From assembly GCF_017495225.1 (NCBI RefSeq), contig NZ_JAFEIG010000007.1, positions 1 to 64,000 of the forward strand: a DNA stretch of 64,000 bases. The letters run 5' to 3'. Shown here one piece after another: positions 35,540 through 44,688 of this stretch. The notes beneath the pieces are model-generated. The model was not told where the DNA came from, ran no database searches, and saw only the letters and a list, made by a program, of their open reading frames with translations. The position numbers and the translations under genes are program-made. Each line of letters starts with the position of its first letter. The stretch's first letter is position 1. Origin of the DNA: Daejeonella sp. GTDB taxonomy: Bacteria; Bacteroidota; Bacteroidia; Sphingobacteriales; Sphingobacteriaceae.

Positions 35540-36334
35540 TTAAGATCTACTAGCTTGATTCATTGCCGATAACATATTTCCATAAACAGCATTTAGGGAA
35601 GATAAGTTCTTAGCTAATTTACCAACTTCATCTTTAAATTGTTTTGAATCTTCCATCGACTCATTAAAGTTTTGCATGGTTGCAGAAAGATTCTGGTAAA
35701 AACCATTCATAGCCTTTAAATGATTACTAGAATCTTGTAACTCTAATTCATAAACGGCATTTAATGCTCCAATATTTTTAGCAAGAGCATTAACTTGATC
35801 ATGATAGGCTTTTGTATCAATATTAGATTCGCCCATATCCTTTAGACTTGAAGTTGCTTTCTCGAAGGCTTGACTTAAATTATCAAAACTTCCAGTAGCT
35901 GTTTTTACCTTAGCAGCCAATTCAGTTGTTGCACTTGCAGTATCTGCGATACCTGAAATTGCCGACACCTTGTCACCAAAGCTACGCAAACCTGCACCGA
36001 GGCTTTCAATAAGCTCAGGACCAATTTTAGCATCACTTAACATATTGTCTAAAGCTGCAGTAGAAGAAGCTGAACCTCCAGCTCTTGGACGAGCTACTTC
36101 ACCCTTAAATTCCTCATCAAGTTCAGGATATACTTTAGTCCAATCTGGTTCCACATGATCAGGTTGAAAGCCCATATAGAAAAATAAAAGCGCTTCAGTA
36201 ATTAAACCAATAGCGATCATGTATTCTCCACCCTTCCAATGAAGGATTTTAAACATCAAACCAATAATTACAATAGTGGCACCCCAAGAAATTAGGGAGT
36301 TCACACCAATTTTAAATTTTTTCTTTTGTGCCAT
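35540..36334 (-). CDS. gldL: gliding motility/T9SS motor protein GldL
   Basis: A 264-residue stator-like protein that with GldM uses the proton gradient. Two N-terminal membrane helices (about residues 11-30 and 38-56) flank KILHWKGGEY; the buried E47 in GLITEALLFF and H32 correspond to residues important for proton flow in Flavobacterium GldL. The rest (about residues 95-264) is cytoplasmic and helical, Ala/Ser/Asn-rich, with two similar segments (YHDQVNALAKNIGALNAVYE and FKDEVGKLAKNLSSLNAVYG), suggesting an internal repeat. It lies between gldK (35 bp) and gldM. Confidence 0.96.
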   Translation of the reverse strand: MAQKKKFKIGVNSLISWGATIVIIGLMFKILHWKGGEYMIAIGLITEALLFFYMGFQPDHVEPDWTKVYPELDEEFKGEVARPRAGGSASSTAALDNMLSDAKIGPELIESLGAGLRSFGDKVSAISGIADTASATTELAAKVKTATGSFDNLSQAFEKATSSLKDMGESNIDTKAYHDQVNALAKNIGALNAVYELELQDSSNHLKAMNGFYQNLSATMQNFNESMEDSKQFKDEVGKLAKNLSSLNAVYGNMLSAMNQASRS

Positions 36335-36369
36335 AAATATAAGGGTAGTATAAAAATGAATTTTTTATT

Positions 36370-37695
36370 TTAAAGTTTATCTTTTATATCGCGACCAAGA
36401 TATTTACTTACGTTGCGGAATCCGATATATGATTTCGCTGTATCTTGGTATTCGAAGCTACTTGTTGAATTTTGAAGGAAATAACCAATATCCTTCCATG
36501 ATCCGCCACGAACAACTTTTCGTTTTAGAACTTCAGGGTCTCCAGCTTTAGCCTCATAAGCATAGTTCGGATTCATGTCATGTGTAAAGGTAGATGAAGA
36601 CTCATCAAAGGCTGAGGAAGTCCATTCCGCTACGTTTCCAGCCATATTATACAATCCATAATCATTTGGATAATATGCCTTAACATGAACAGTAAACGGT
36701 CCGCCATCGTCAATATAATTACCACGACCAGGCTTAAAGTTTGCCATCAAACAGCCTTTCGCATTCCTAATATAAGGTCCGCCCCAAGGATAACTTGTTC
36801 CAACTCTACCACCTCTTGCAGCATATTCAAATTCAGCCTCTGTTGGAAGTTCGTAATCAGCTCTTTTTGGAAGACGACGGCTTTCTTTATAATTTCCACT
36901 TAGCCTTGTTCTCCAAACAGAAAAAGCCCGTGCTTGACGCCAAGTAACACCAACTACAGGATAGTTTTTATAGGCAGGATGAGAAAAATAACCTTGTACC
37001 ATTGGTTCATTTTGCGTGTAGGCAAAATCGGCAAGCCATACAAGTGTATCAGGATAAATACCTACTGTATCTCTTAGAATAAAATCGGAACGCTTAGTAT
37101 TTTTATTACCTCTATTATTTGAAGCATCTCTAAATTGCATGATGGCAAAATTGTATTTAATCAATCTCACATCAATTTCATTACGATTAAAGAGTCTATC
37201 ATCTCCTTGGTAGTACATTGCTTGCAATTTATTACTATTAGCTGCAGCACTTTTACCCTTTTTGCTACCCCAAATTGAACTACCGTTGCCAACTTTTTTC
37301 CAATTAATAAACTTTTGAGCAGTACTATTAGGATCTGATTGACCTTTAGGCTTTAAGAAGAATTGATCGTCTTGAAGATAATCAGTAACTGCAATAGAGT
37401 CGCGGACCCAATTCACAAACTGACGATACTCATTATTTGTAATCTCGGTTTCATCCATATAAAAAGCAGGAACAGTAACCTGCTTGTTTTGTGAAATTTG
37501 AGCAAATGTAACGTCTTGATCGGTCTGACCCATGATAAAAGTCCCTGCAGGAATATAAACCATACCATAAGGAACTTCTGTATTCTTAAATTTCTTGGTT
37601 GATACTCCAATCAATTCACCATTGCCACCACCTTTACCACAGCTAGTGCCCAAAATGTACAAAGCTGCAAGAGCGATAAAGTATATTTTTCTCAT
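36370..37695 (-). CDS. gldK: gliding motility/T9SS lipoprotein GldK
   Basis: A 441-residue lipoprotein (lipobox ILGTSC, C19) with a formylglycine-generating-enzyme-like (FGE-sulfatase) fold. Motifs are MVYIPAGTFIMGQTDQD, MDETEITNNEYRQFVNWV, VGVTWRQARAFSVWR, LPTEAEFEYAARGG and NVAEWTSSAF, ending VVRGGSWKD and GFRNVSKY. In T9SS, GldK forms an outer-membrane ring with GldN; enzymatic activity is not expected. The frame extends upstream to 37767, but ATG 37695 gives a clean lipoprotein signal. It is the first gene of the gldKLMN operon; the 265-bp upstream gap holds its promoter but no further gene. Confidence 0.96.
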   Translation of the reverse strand: MRKIYFIALAALYILGTSCGKGGGNGELIGVSTKKFKNTEVPYGMVYIPAGTFIMGQTDQDVTFAQISQNKQVTVPAFYMDETEITNNEYRQFVNWVRDSIAVTDYLQDDQFFLKPKGQSDPNSTAQKFINWKKVGNGSSIWGSKKGKSAAANSNKLQAMYYQGDDRLFNRNEIDVRLIKYNFAIMQFRDASNNRGNKNTKRSDFILRDTVGIYPDTLVWLADFAYTQNEPMVQGYFSHPAYKNYPVVGVTWRQARAFSVWRTRLSGNYKESRRLPKRADYELPTEAEFEYAARGGRVGTSYPWGGPYIRNAKGCLMANFKPGRGNYIDDGGPFTVHVKAYYPNDYGLYNMAGNVAEWTSSAFDESSSTFTHDMNPNYAYEAKAGDPEVLKRKVVRGGSWKDIGYFLQNSTSSFEYQDTAKSYIGFRNVSKYLGRDIKDKL

Positions 37696-37960
37696 TTTAA
37701 ATGATTCCTTTTTGTATTCCCACAACAAAATAAATTCGAATATAGTAAAAATCATTTTACAATACACGTTTACAATAATCTACATCCTCATAAAATAAAT
37801 AACTCTAACTAAACAATAGCTTAAAAGGAACTATTTTTTTAAGAACGGAAAAGTATCGTATCTATTTTTGATGTGCCAAAATATTTCAATTCTACGTAAA
37901 AATGCAACAAAAAGTTGCGATTATTTTTTTGTTTTTTTCTTTTTAAGATAAAAAGTCTGA

Positions 37961-38731
37961 TTACTTATTTACCTGCTTTATATATTGCTCCAATGCCATG
38001 GTCATACTTGGCGCTTCTGGTGTTGGTGCTGGGATATTTAAAACTAATTCATGCTCAAGCACCGCTTTGTGTGTACTAGCGCCAAAAGCAGCAATACGAG
38101 TATAGTTTTGCTTAAAGTCTGGGAAGTTAATAAATAGTGAGTTAATGCTACTCGGACTAAAAAATGCGATAACATCATAGAATACCTCAGCTAAATCCGA
38201 CAAATCACTACAAACAGTATGGAATAATACAGCAGCTTTGAAATCATAACCATTTTCACTTAGAAATTTCTGAGTTTCTTCCGCTGCAACATCCGAACAA
38301 GGATAAAGAAACTTCTCAGTACTATGCTTTTTTAAAACCTCTGCTAAATCGGCAGCAGTTTGCTTACCAACAAAAATCTTTCTTTTTCGATACTGAATAT
38401 ACTTCTGTAGATACAAAGCAATTGTTTCTGAAATACAAAAGTATTTTAAGTCGGCAGGAACGTCATAACGCATCTCTTCACATATCCTAAAGAAATGATC
38501 TGCTGCGTTTTTACTCGTGAAAATAACCGCTGTAAAATCAGCTAAATTGATTTTTTCTTTCCTAAACTCTTTGGCCGGAACTCCCTCTACATGAATAAAA
38601 GATCTAAAATCTATTTTTAGATTGTACTTTTTAGCCAATTCAAAATATGGAGACTTTTCAGTATCAGGCTTTGGCAATGTAACCAAGATGCTTTTTACTT
38701 TCCTTGGTTTCTCAGTTGAAGTTTCTTGCAT
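37961..38731 (-). CDS. hemD: uroporphyrinogen-III synthase
   Basis: Closes and inverts ring D of hydroxymethylbilane in heme synthesis. At 256 residues, with low sequence conservation as usual for HemD, it shows the two-domain Rossmann-like pattern: ILVTLPKPDTEKSPYFELAKKYNL at the start, FTAVIFTSKNAADHFF, and DVIAFFSPSSINSLF with TRIAAFGASTHKAVLEH in the second half. A TTG start at 38749 overlapping the upstream stop is possible, but ATG 38731 is preferred. It is paired with the upstream DUF4271 gene, an order common in Bacteroidota. Confidence 0.88.
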   Translation of the reverse strand: MQETSTEKPRKVKSILVTLPKPDTEKSPYFELAKKYNLKIDFRSFIHVEGVPAKEFRKEKINLADFTAVIFTSKNAADHFFRICEEMRYDVPADLKYFCISETIALYLQKYIQYRKRKIFVGKQTAADLAEVLKKHSTEKFLYPCSDVAAEETQKFLSENGYDFKAAVLFHTVCSDLSDLAEVFYDVIAFFSPSSINSLFINFPDFKQNYTRIAAFGASTHKAVLEHELVLNIPAPTPEAPSMTMALEQYIKQVNK

Positions 38732-38745
38732 ATTTTTAATGGGTC

Positions 38746-39732
38746 TCAATACCCAAGTGCTTTAAATAAGATTATTAAAGGACAGAATTCGAGGGCACAA
38801 AGGTAAATAATTAAATAAACTTTAGGAAACTTGTAATTCGATAAAATATTTTCGGCCACCCGAAGAAACTGAAGGGCGAAAATCAATAAGAGCAAAATCA
38901 CCCCTATATAGCTGTAAATGACAGAAAAACGATAGGACGTGAGACTAAAAGCAATTACAATTGGGAGAAATAAAATCGCTGCATTGAAGTAACTCAAGTA
39001 CAAAACTGACACATAATCTCGTACTAATCGAGACGAATCGAATAAAAAACCAACGATTTTTAGTACTATAATCTTAAGAGTAAACAGGGTAATTACTGTT
39101 GCTGATAAGTACAAAAACAAATTAAAGCCCTCAACAGAGTAAGATATTCCAAAATATTTAGCAGATAAATAAAGATATAGGCCAAGAATTAAACCAAATA
39201 AAAGGTATAAAAACACAAAAGGCCAAGAATTAAATAAAGTATCCTCCTTGTTTACTTTACTTAGTACTTGATTGCTATAAAAAGCGTGACTAATGGTATT
39301 AATCTCTGTTGGAAAAAAGAATCGAACTAATGAATAAAATAAAACCAGAAATAAAACCACTAAAATAATCCATGATTCTCTAAATTTCCTCAAACTTCCT
39401 TCTTCGTATCTTGTTGGTTTTTGGGGGAATTTTGCAACCCATGCCTTAAAATCAAGATTCTCAACTTTATAAAGATTAATAAGGCTATCTAAGAAAGGAT
39501 TTGGTCTGTTAGGGTCAGGCTTCTTAATCCAAGCAATCGAAAGCGAATCTTGAATAATTTTAATGGAATCACGATACTCTTGTCTCTTTGCAAGGCTTGC
39601 AGAATCTAGACGCCTATTGCTTTGCGCAAGAGAAGGCTCTTCAACAAATTTTTTATTACTATCAAGCTGCCCGAAAACAGATGGAATAGCCAAAAAAGAA
39701 ATCAGAATTAAAACTAAAACCCGCTGAATCAT
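38746..39732 (-). CDS. DUF4271 membrane protein
   Basis: A 328-residue protein. The signal peptide (residues 1-21, ending SVFG before QLD) is followed by a polar periplasmic segment (about 22-115) and seven or so membrane helices to the C-terminus (about 120-325), including RESWIILVVLFLVLFYSLVRFF and ALQFLRVAENILSNYKFPKVYLIIYLC. This is DUF4271, a Bacteroidota family usually placed next to hemD; the function is unknown. The frame opens at 39774, but ATG 39732 gives the proper signal peptide. The last codons reach the upstream edge of the hemD start region, so the pair is likely co-transcribed. Confidence 0.85.
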   Translation of the reverse strand: MIQRVLVLILISFLAIPSVFGQLDSNKKFVEEPSLAQSNRRLDSASLAKRQEYRDSIKIIQDSLSIAWIKKPDPNRPNPFLDSLINLYKVENLDFKAWVAKFPQKPTRYEEGSLRKFRESWIILVVLFLVLFYSLVRFFFPTEINTISHAFYSNQVLSKVNKEDTLFNSWPFVFLYLLFGLILGLYLYLSAKYFGISYSVEGFNLFLYLSATVITLFTLKIIVLKIVGFLFDSSRLVRDYVSVLYLSYFNAAILFLPIVIAFSLTSYRFSVIYSYIGVILLLLIFALQFLRVAENILSNYKFPKVYLIIYLCALEFCPLIILFKALGY

Positions 39733-40053
39733 AATGGTTAAAATCTTTAAGACTGAATAGAAATCATTTTGCAAATTTCCGATTTTTTATTTTTGTTTCC
39801 TAAATATCTTTACAAAATCGCTTTTGGAAAAATAAGGAGTAAATATTATTAGTCAAGCCATAAAAAACATCAAAAATTTTATAGCATTATTAATATTTTA
39901 AATATGCTCCTAAATCTTGAATACTAGCTCATTTTAAATAGCTTTGCGCTGTAAATAATCAAAAACAGCCTTAATATTTAACAGATTAAAATATCAATCT
40001 TGTTTTTTATTAACTAGGAGGAAATAATTTAAAGATAATTATAAATAAATCGA
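39733..40053. other. divergent intergenic region
   Basis: A 321-bp AT-rich gap between the DUF4271 gene (minus) and the EamA gene (plus). It must hold both promoters, but no convincing -33/-7 pair, palindrome or small ORF stands out. CTAGGAGGAAA at about 40014-40024 looks like a Shine-Dalgarno sequence but lies about 30 nt from the next start and has no ORF. Confidence 0.6.
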
Positions 40054-41001
40054 ATGTCTGCCACCGCATCAAAAAACGCTTCACCACTACTCGTTATCAT
40101 CGCTTTCGCTATTGTATATGTGGTTTGGGGCTCAACTTATTTTTTCATACAATTGGCAGTTCATGGTTTTCCACCTTTCATTTTAGGAGCATTACGATTT
40201 ATTCTAGCTGGCTTAATTATGGCATCTTGGTGCCTCATAAAAGGTGAAAACTTGTTTGCAATTGAAGGAATTAAGCGCGCTATAATAAGTGGCATTTTAT
40301 TGCTTTTTTTTGGTAATGGAATAATTATCTGGGTTGAGCAAAGTATGCCAAGTGCTATGGTAGCGATTACTGTATCATCAGCCCCTTTGTGGTTTGTTTT
40401 ACTGGATAAGCCCAAATGGACTGAAAATTTCAGGAGTAAATCTATTATTACGGGTATGCTTATCGGACTTGCAGGAGTTGTTTTGCTATTTAGCGAGCAG
40501 ATTTCTAAAATTTTCTCCATGCCAGAAAGTACGCCAGTAAAAATGAGTAGTATGATCCTACTGCTTTTAGGTGCTATTGCATGGGCTGGAGGCTCACTTT
40601 ACACAAAATATAAACCTGCCAAAGGATCTATCATTGTAATTAGCACCTGGCAAATGATGGCTGCTGGCATCACTTTTATTCCCGGAATTTTCATACGTAA
40701 TGAATTTGATGCTTTTCAATGGCAAAATGTTCCCTCCGAGTCATGGATGTCGCTAATTTACCTCGTAATTATGGGATCAATTGCAGGATTTAGCGCCTAT
40801 GTATGGTTGCTACAAGTTAGAACGGCCATGCAGGTGAGCACCTATGCCTATGTAAATCCGGTAGTAGCAGTACTTCTAGCTGTATTTTTTGCGAATGAAA
40901 AAATTACTGGGATTCAAATCGCAGGACTAATCATTATTCTTGGAAGTGTATTGCTTATTAATATGGCCCGATACCGACGAGAAAAATTAGCGAGCAATTA
41001 A
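40054..41001 (+). CDS. EamA-family (DMT) transporter
   Basis: A 315-residue inner-membrane protein with ten predicted helices arranged as two EamA repeats (about residues 13-145 and 165-305). Signatures include YVVWGSTYFFIQLAVHGFPPFILGALRF in helix 1-2 and the second-repeat end YAYVNPVVAVLLAVFFANEKITGIQIAGLIIILGSVLL (given in parts across residues 268-305). It is closest in layout to the YedA-type drug/metabolite exporters; the substrate cannot be told from sequence. It is monocistronic, with 77 bp before hemW. Confidence 0.9.
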   Translation: MSATASKNASPLLVIIAFAIVYVVWGSTYFFIQLAVHGFPPFILGALRFILAGLIMASWCLIKGENLFAIEGIKRAIISGILLLFFGNGIIIWVEQSMPSAMVAITVSSAPLWFVLLDKPKWTENFRSKSIITGMLIGLAGVVLLFSEQISKIFSMPESTPVKMSSMILLLLGAIAWAGGSLYTKYKPAKGSIIVISTWQMMAAGITFIPGIFIRNEFDAFQWQNVPSESWMSLIYLVIMGSIAGFSAYVWLLQVRTAMQVSTYAYVNPVVAVLLAVFFANEKITGIQIAGLIIILGSVLLINMARYRREKLASN

Positions 41002-41078
41002 AAATCCTGAAAAGGTTTTTCACAGCTTAATTATTTTCAAAAGCTTAGCCCTACAGCTTTTTATTGTAGATTTGAATC

Positions 41079-42209
41079 ATGGCCGGAATTTATCTCCATA
41101 TCCCTTTCTGTAAAAAAGCCTGTCACTACTGTGATTTTCACTTTAGCACCTCCCCACAGTATAAAGAGCCCATGCTCAAAGCATTAAGGCAAGAAATACT
41201 TTTGAGAAAGAGCTATTTAAACAATCAAAGTATTGAAACAATTTACTTTGGAGGTGGTACTCCTTCACTTCTAAGTGCCAATGAATTACAAATACTTCTT
41301 GGCGAAATCGTAGATCAATTTGATGTAAGCTCAAAAGCCGAAATAACCATTGAGGCTAACCCCGATGATTTAAATCCGCAAAGAGTAAAAGAGCTACGCC
41401 AGACGCTAATAAATCGTTTTAGCATTGGAATTCAATCTTTCTTTGAAGAAGATTTACGATGGATGAACCGCGCGCACACTGCCACTGAAGCTCAAAGCTC
41501 AATTAAGAGAGTCCAGGATGCAGGTTTCGAAAATATTACCGCAGATTTAATTTATGGATATCCCCTTTTAACTAATCCTAAATGGGAGCATAATATTCAG
41601 GAACTTATCCAACTCAATATTCCTCATATTTCATCCTACTCCATGACGGTTGAACCCGCAACAGCTTTATCATCTTTCATCAAAAAAGGGGAGCAAAAAG
41701 CCATGGATGAAGGTCAAAGTGCTGCACAATTCTTGATTTTAATGGAACAATTAAAGGAGGCAGGTTTTGATCATTATGAAATATCGAATTTCGCAAAGCC
41801 AGGATCCTATTCCAAACACAACTCTAATTATTGGGAAGGCATTTCATACCTAGGAATTGGACCATCAGCTCATTCATTTAACGGAGAAAGCAGACAATGG
41901 AACATTTCAAATAATGCCAAATATATCGATCAAATAGAAAAGGGTAAAATTCCCGCAGAAATTGAGGAATTAACCCTAGAAAATCGCATAAACGAATATA
42001 TAATGACCTCACTAAGAACTAGTAAGGGAATGGATTTAGATAAAATCGCAGATCAATTTGGTTCAGACTATTCAAATGAAATCAAAAATAATTTGGATGC
42101 TTTCACCGAAAAGAACTGGATTTTAAAAAAAGATCAGCAGATTATTCTAACAACAGATGGTAAGCTTTTTGCAGACCATATTGCTTCAGAACTTTTTATT
42201 AATGCCTAA
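41079..42209 (+). CDS. hemW: radical SAM heme chaperone HemW
   Basis: A 376-residue radical SAM protein, formerly called oxygen-independent coproporphyrinogen oxidase-like. The cluster motif CKKACHYC gives C11, C15 and C18. The following FYFGGGTPS-type segment (TIYFGGGTPSLLS) and IEANPDDL bind SAM. It lacks the extra N-terminal region and Cys of true HemN, supporting HemW, which delivers heme to respiratory enzymes. The C-terminal HemN_C winged-helix domain (about residues 290-370) includes NEYIMTSLRTSKGMDLDKI. The SDR gene follows after 3 nt. Confidence 0.93.
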   Translation: MAGIYLHIPFCKKACHYCDFHFSTSPQYKEPMLKALRQEILLRKSYLNNQSIETIYFGGGTPSLLSANELQILLGEIVDQFDVSSKAEITIEANPDDLNPQRVKELRQTLINRFSIGIQSFFEEDLRWMNRAHTATEAQSSIKRVQDAGFENITADLIYGYPLLTNPKWEHNIQELIQLNIPHISSYSMTVEPATALSSFIKKGEQKAMDEGQSAAQFLILMEQLKEAGFDHYEISNFAKPGSYSKHNSNYWEGISYLGIGPSAHSFNGESRQWNISNNAKYIDQIEKGKIPAEIEELTLENRINEYIMTSLRTSKGMDLDKIADQFGSDYSNEIKNNLDAFTEKNWILKKDQQIILTTDGKLFADHIASELFINA

Positions 42210-42212
42210 AAA

Positions 42213-43004
42213 ATGGATTTAAAAAATAAAATTATTTGGATTACTGGCGCTTCCAGCGGAATTGGTGAAGCACTTTGCTATCAACTCAATCAGTTAGGAG
42301 CTAAACTAATTATTTCATCTAGAAATAGAGAGGCGCTTTATCAAGTAAAAAATAATTGTAAAATCAATCCTTTAGATGTGCATGTTTTACCCCTAGATTT
42401 AGAAAATATAGACTCATTAAAAGAGCTAACAAATGAGGCAATAAAGATTTTCAATAAAATAGATATCATCATACATTCTGGAGGAGTTAGTCAGCGATCT
42501 CTTGCCCTCGAAACAGAACTATCTGTAGCACAAAGAATTATGAATATCAATTTTTGGGGCACCATAGCACTTTCGCAACATCTATTGCCTAGCATGTTAT
42601 CCAAAGGCTCGGGTCATATTGTAATTATAAGCAGCCTTGTTGGGAAATTTGGAACCAAATTTCGTTCGGCCTACTCTGCGTCAAAACATGCTTTGCATGG
42701 CTATTTCGACTCTCTACGTACAGAAATAGATCCTAACATAAAAATCACGATTGTTTGTCCTGGATTTATAAAAACTAATGTCACCATCAATGCCTTAACT
42801 GCCAACGGGACTAAGCAAAATAGCATGGACGACGCTCAAGCTAACGGAATGCCAGCTGAAGAATGTGCTAAGCAAATAATAAAAGCTATCCTATCTGGCA
42901 AAGAAGAGGTTTATATCGGTGGTAAGGAAAAGTATGGCGTACTTTTAAAGCGCTTTTTACCTGGACTATTTACAAAAATTGTTAAAAAAGCAAAAGTAAC
43001 CTAA
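42213..43004 (+). CDS. short-chain dehydrogenase/reductase
   Basis: A 263-residue classical SDR with an N-terminal NAD(P) Rossmann fold TGASSGIG (residues 11-18). A basic residue (SSRNRE) after strand 2 suggests NADPH. The active site includes S140/S141 and Y154-x-x-x-K158 (YSASK). The C-terminal part (KEEVYIGGKEKYGVLLKRFLPGLFTKIVKK) resembles the DHRS7-like branch that acts on lipophilic carbonyls. It is translationally close to hemW (3-nt gap) but its substrate is unknown. The convergent DUF4440 gene begins 3 nt after its stop. Confidence 0.93.
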   Translation: MDLKNKIIWITGASSGIGEALCYQLNQLGAKLIISSRNREALYQVKNNCKINPLDVHVLPLDLENIDSLKELTNEAIKIFNKIDIIIHSGGVSQRSLALETELSVAQRIMNINFWGTIALSQHLLPSMLSKGSGHIVIISSLVGKFGTKFRSAYSASKHALHGYFDSLRTEIDPNIKITIVCPGFIKTNVTINALTANGTKQNSMDDAQANGMPAEECAKQIIKAILSGKEEVYIGGKEKYGVLLKRFLPGLFTKIVKKAKVT

Positions 43005-43007
43005 TGC

Positions 43008-43433
43008 CTAACTTGAATGGTCGGAAATTACCTTCCATTCGCCATTAATTTTTTTCACAATAAGAGTAAAATAACCTCCTGGCTCATCTTTCTCACGCTT
43101 TAGCTTCCAAGCACCCAGTACAAAAGCATGATCAGGAGATAAAATTTTAATATCCTTAATGTCGAAACTTAAATAGCCCATTGCTTGTTTATCAGGATAA
43201 GACTTCTTATAATTATTAAGCGTATTGTTCCAGCCATATTTAGGACCAGCTTTCCCAACATAAAGTAAAGAGTCAGATTTAACATAGCCTTGCATATACT
43301 CTTCAACATCACCCTGATTCCATGCTAAGCGCTGATCTTCAAGAAGCTTTAAAATAAGTGCTTTATCAGTAGTTTGTGCAACTAAGCACAGCGTTGGAAA
43401 TACAAATAATAGGGAAAGGATTATTTTCTTCAT
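43008..43433 (-). CDS. secreted DUF4440 (NTF2-like) protein
   Basis: A 141-residue protein with a signal peptide (residues 1-19, cleaved near VAQ). The NTF2-like DUF4440 domain has the typical start ILKLLEDQRLAWNQGDVEEYMQGYVKSDSLLYVG and ends GGYFTLIVKKINGEWKVISDHSS. The fold makes a cone-shaped pocket, and members range from isomerases to binding proteins; nothing here indicates which applies. It is monocistronic and convergent with the SDR gene. Confidence 0.88.
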   Translation of the reverse strand: MKKIILSLLFVFPTLCLVAQTTDKALILKLLEDQRLAWNQGDVEEYMQGYVKSDSLLYVGKAGPKYGWNNTLNNYKKSYPDKQAMGYLSFDIKDIKILSPDHAFVLGAWKLKREKDEPGGYFTLIVKKINGEWKVISDHSS

Positions 43434-43576
43434 AGCTAAAATTAAATTTTATCAGGATAAAAAAGAAATAGATTCAAAAAATAACAAAATAGAATTCTTT
43501 ATTTGACACATACTTAACATTATTAGTCGGCTAAAGCCATAACTTAGATTTTTATTAAACATCTCAAAATAACCAC

Positions 43577-44677
43577 ATGCGGGGACATGCATTTTCAAAA
43601 TTTATTCCGAATGAGCTTCCTAAAGGAGGGTTTGACGAATTATTGAAGCTATTTCTCGAATTGCTCAATTATACTGCCGGCGATGCAGATGAAGCAATCG
43701 CGTGGCTCAACGAATTAGATAAGCAGTACAAGCTTACCACCGATGAGTATGGCATGGGTGATTTTATCGAGGATTTGAAAAAGAAAGGTTATTTGGGCGA
43801 TGATGAAAAAAATCCCGGAGGATTTAAAATAACACCCAAAACCGAACAAAGCATTCGTCAATCAGCACTCGAAGAAATCTTTGGCCAATTGAAAAAATCG
43901 GGCAAAGGCGGACACAATACCAATGTTTCGGGACTAGGCGAAGAGAAAAATGCCGATCGTAGGGAATATCAATTTGGTGATAGTGTTGACCAGATTGATA
44001 TGACCGCATCCATCCATAATGCACAGGTAAACAATGGCATAGGAGATTTCTCCATGACCGAAAGAGACCTAGAAGTAGAGGAGAAAGATTATAAAACAAC
44101 CACCTCAACTGTCTTAATGATTGATATCTCCCACTCCATGATTTTATATGGAGAAGATCGAATCACTCCGGCAAAAAAGGTAGCCATGGCACTTGCCGAG
44201 CTAATTAGAACAAAATATCCTAAAGATACGCTTGATATCGTTGTTTTCGGTAACGATGCCTGGACCATCACCATTAAAGAATTACCCTATTTACAGGTTG
44301 GTCCGTATTATACCAATACCTATGCTGGCCTTGAGCTTGCTGTTGATTTATTGAGGAGAAGAAAAACGCATAACAAGCAAATTTTCATGATAACCGATGG
44401 TAAACCAACTTGCTTAAAAGAAGGCCTAAAATATTATAAAAATAGTGTCGGATTAGATCGCAAAGTGGTTAATAAAACCCTCAACATGGCTGCTCAATGT
44501 AAGCGACTAAAAATTCCAATAACTACTTTCATGATTGCCCAAGACCCTTATTTACAGCAATTTGTGAGACAGTTTACAGAAATTAATGGCGGCAGGGCAT
44601 TTTATAGCTCATTAAAAGGATTAGGCGAATATATTTTTGAGGATTACATAAAGAATAGAAAAAGAACAATTAGATAG
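43577..44677 (+). CDS. VWA-domain protein (partner of an AAA+ ATPase)
   Basis: A 366-residue cytosolic protein. An N-terminal helical region (residues 1-110) is followed by a short linker, then a von Willebrand factor A domain (about 175-366) with a complete MIDAS: D183-x-S185-x-S187 (DISHS), a Thr in TNTYAGLELAV, and the Asp in MITDGKPT. VWA proteins beside MoxR/ChlI-type ATPases act together as metal-insertion or protein-remodelling chaperones (for example RavA-ViaA or BchI-BchD). The AAA+ gene follows after 11 nt, so the pair is an operon. There is no signal peptide or membrane anchor. The substrate is unknown. Confidence 0.9.
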   Translation: MRGHAFSKFIPNELPKGGFDELLKLFLELLNYTAGDADEAIAWLNELDKQYKLTTDEYGMGDFIEDLKKKGYLGDDEKNPGGFKITPKTEQSIRQSALEEIFGQLKKSGKGGHNTNVSGLGEEKNADRREYQFGDSVDQIDMTASIHNAQVNNGIGDFSMTERDLEVEEKDYKTTTSTVLMIDISHSMILYGEDRITPAKKVAMALAELIRTKYPKDTLDIVVFGNDAWTITIKELPYLQVGPYYTNTYAGLELAVDLLRRRKTHNKQIFMITDGKPTCLKEGLKYYKNSVGLDRKVVNKTLNMAAQCKRLKIPITTFMIAQDPYLQQFVRQFTEINGGRAFYSSLKGLGEYIFEDYIKNRKRTIR

Positions 44678-44688
44678 AATTTCAAGAT

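Noticed and set aside
38732-38749. TTG start for hemD overlapping the upstream stop
   Set aside because: An ATG six codons later fits better; the overlap remains possible but unproven.
41002-41030. Terminator after the EamA gene
   Set aside because: The candidate AAAAATCC/GGTTTTT stem has a mismatch and only two GC pairs; too weak to call.
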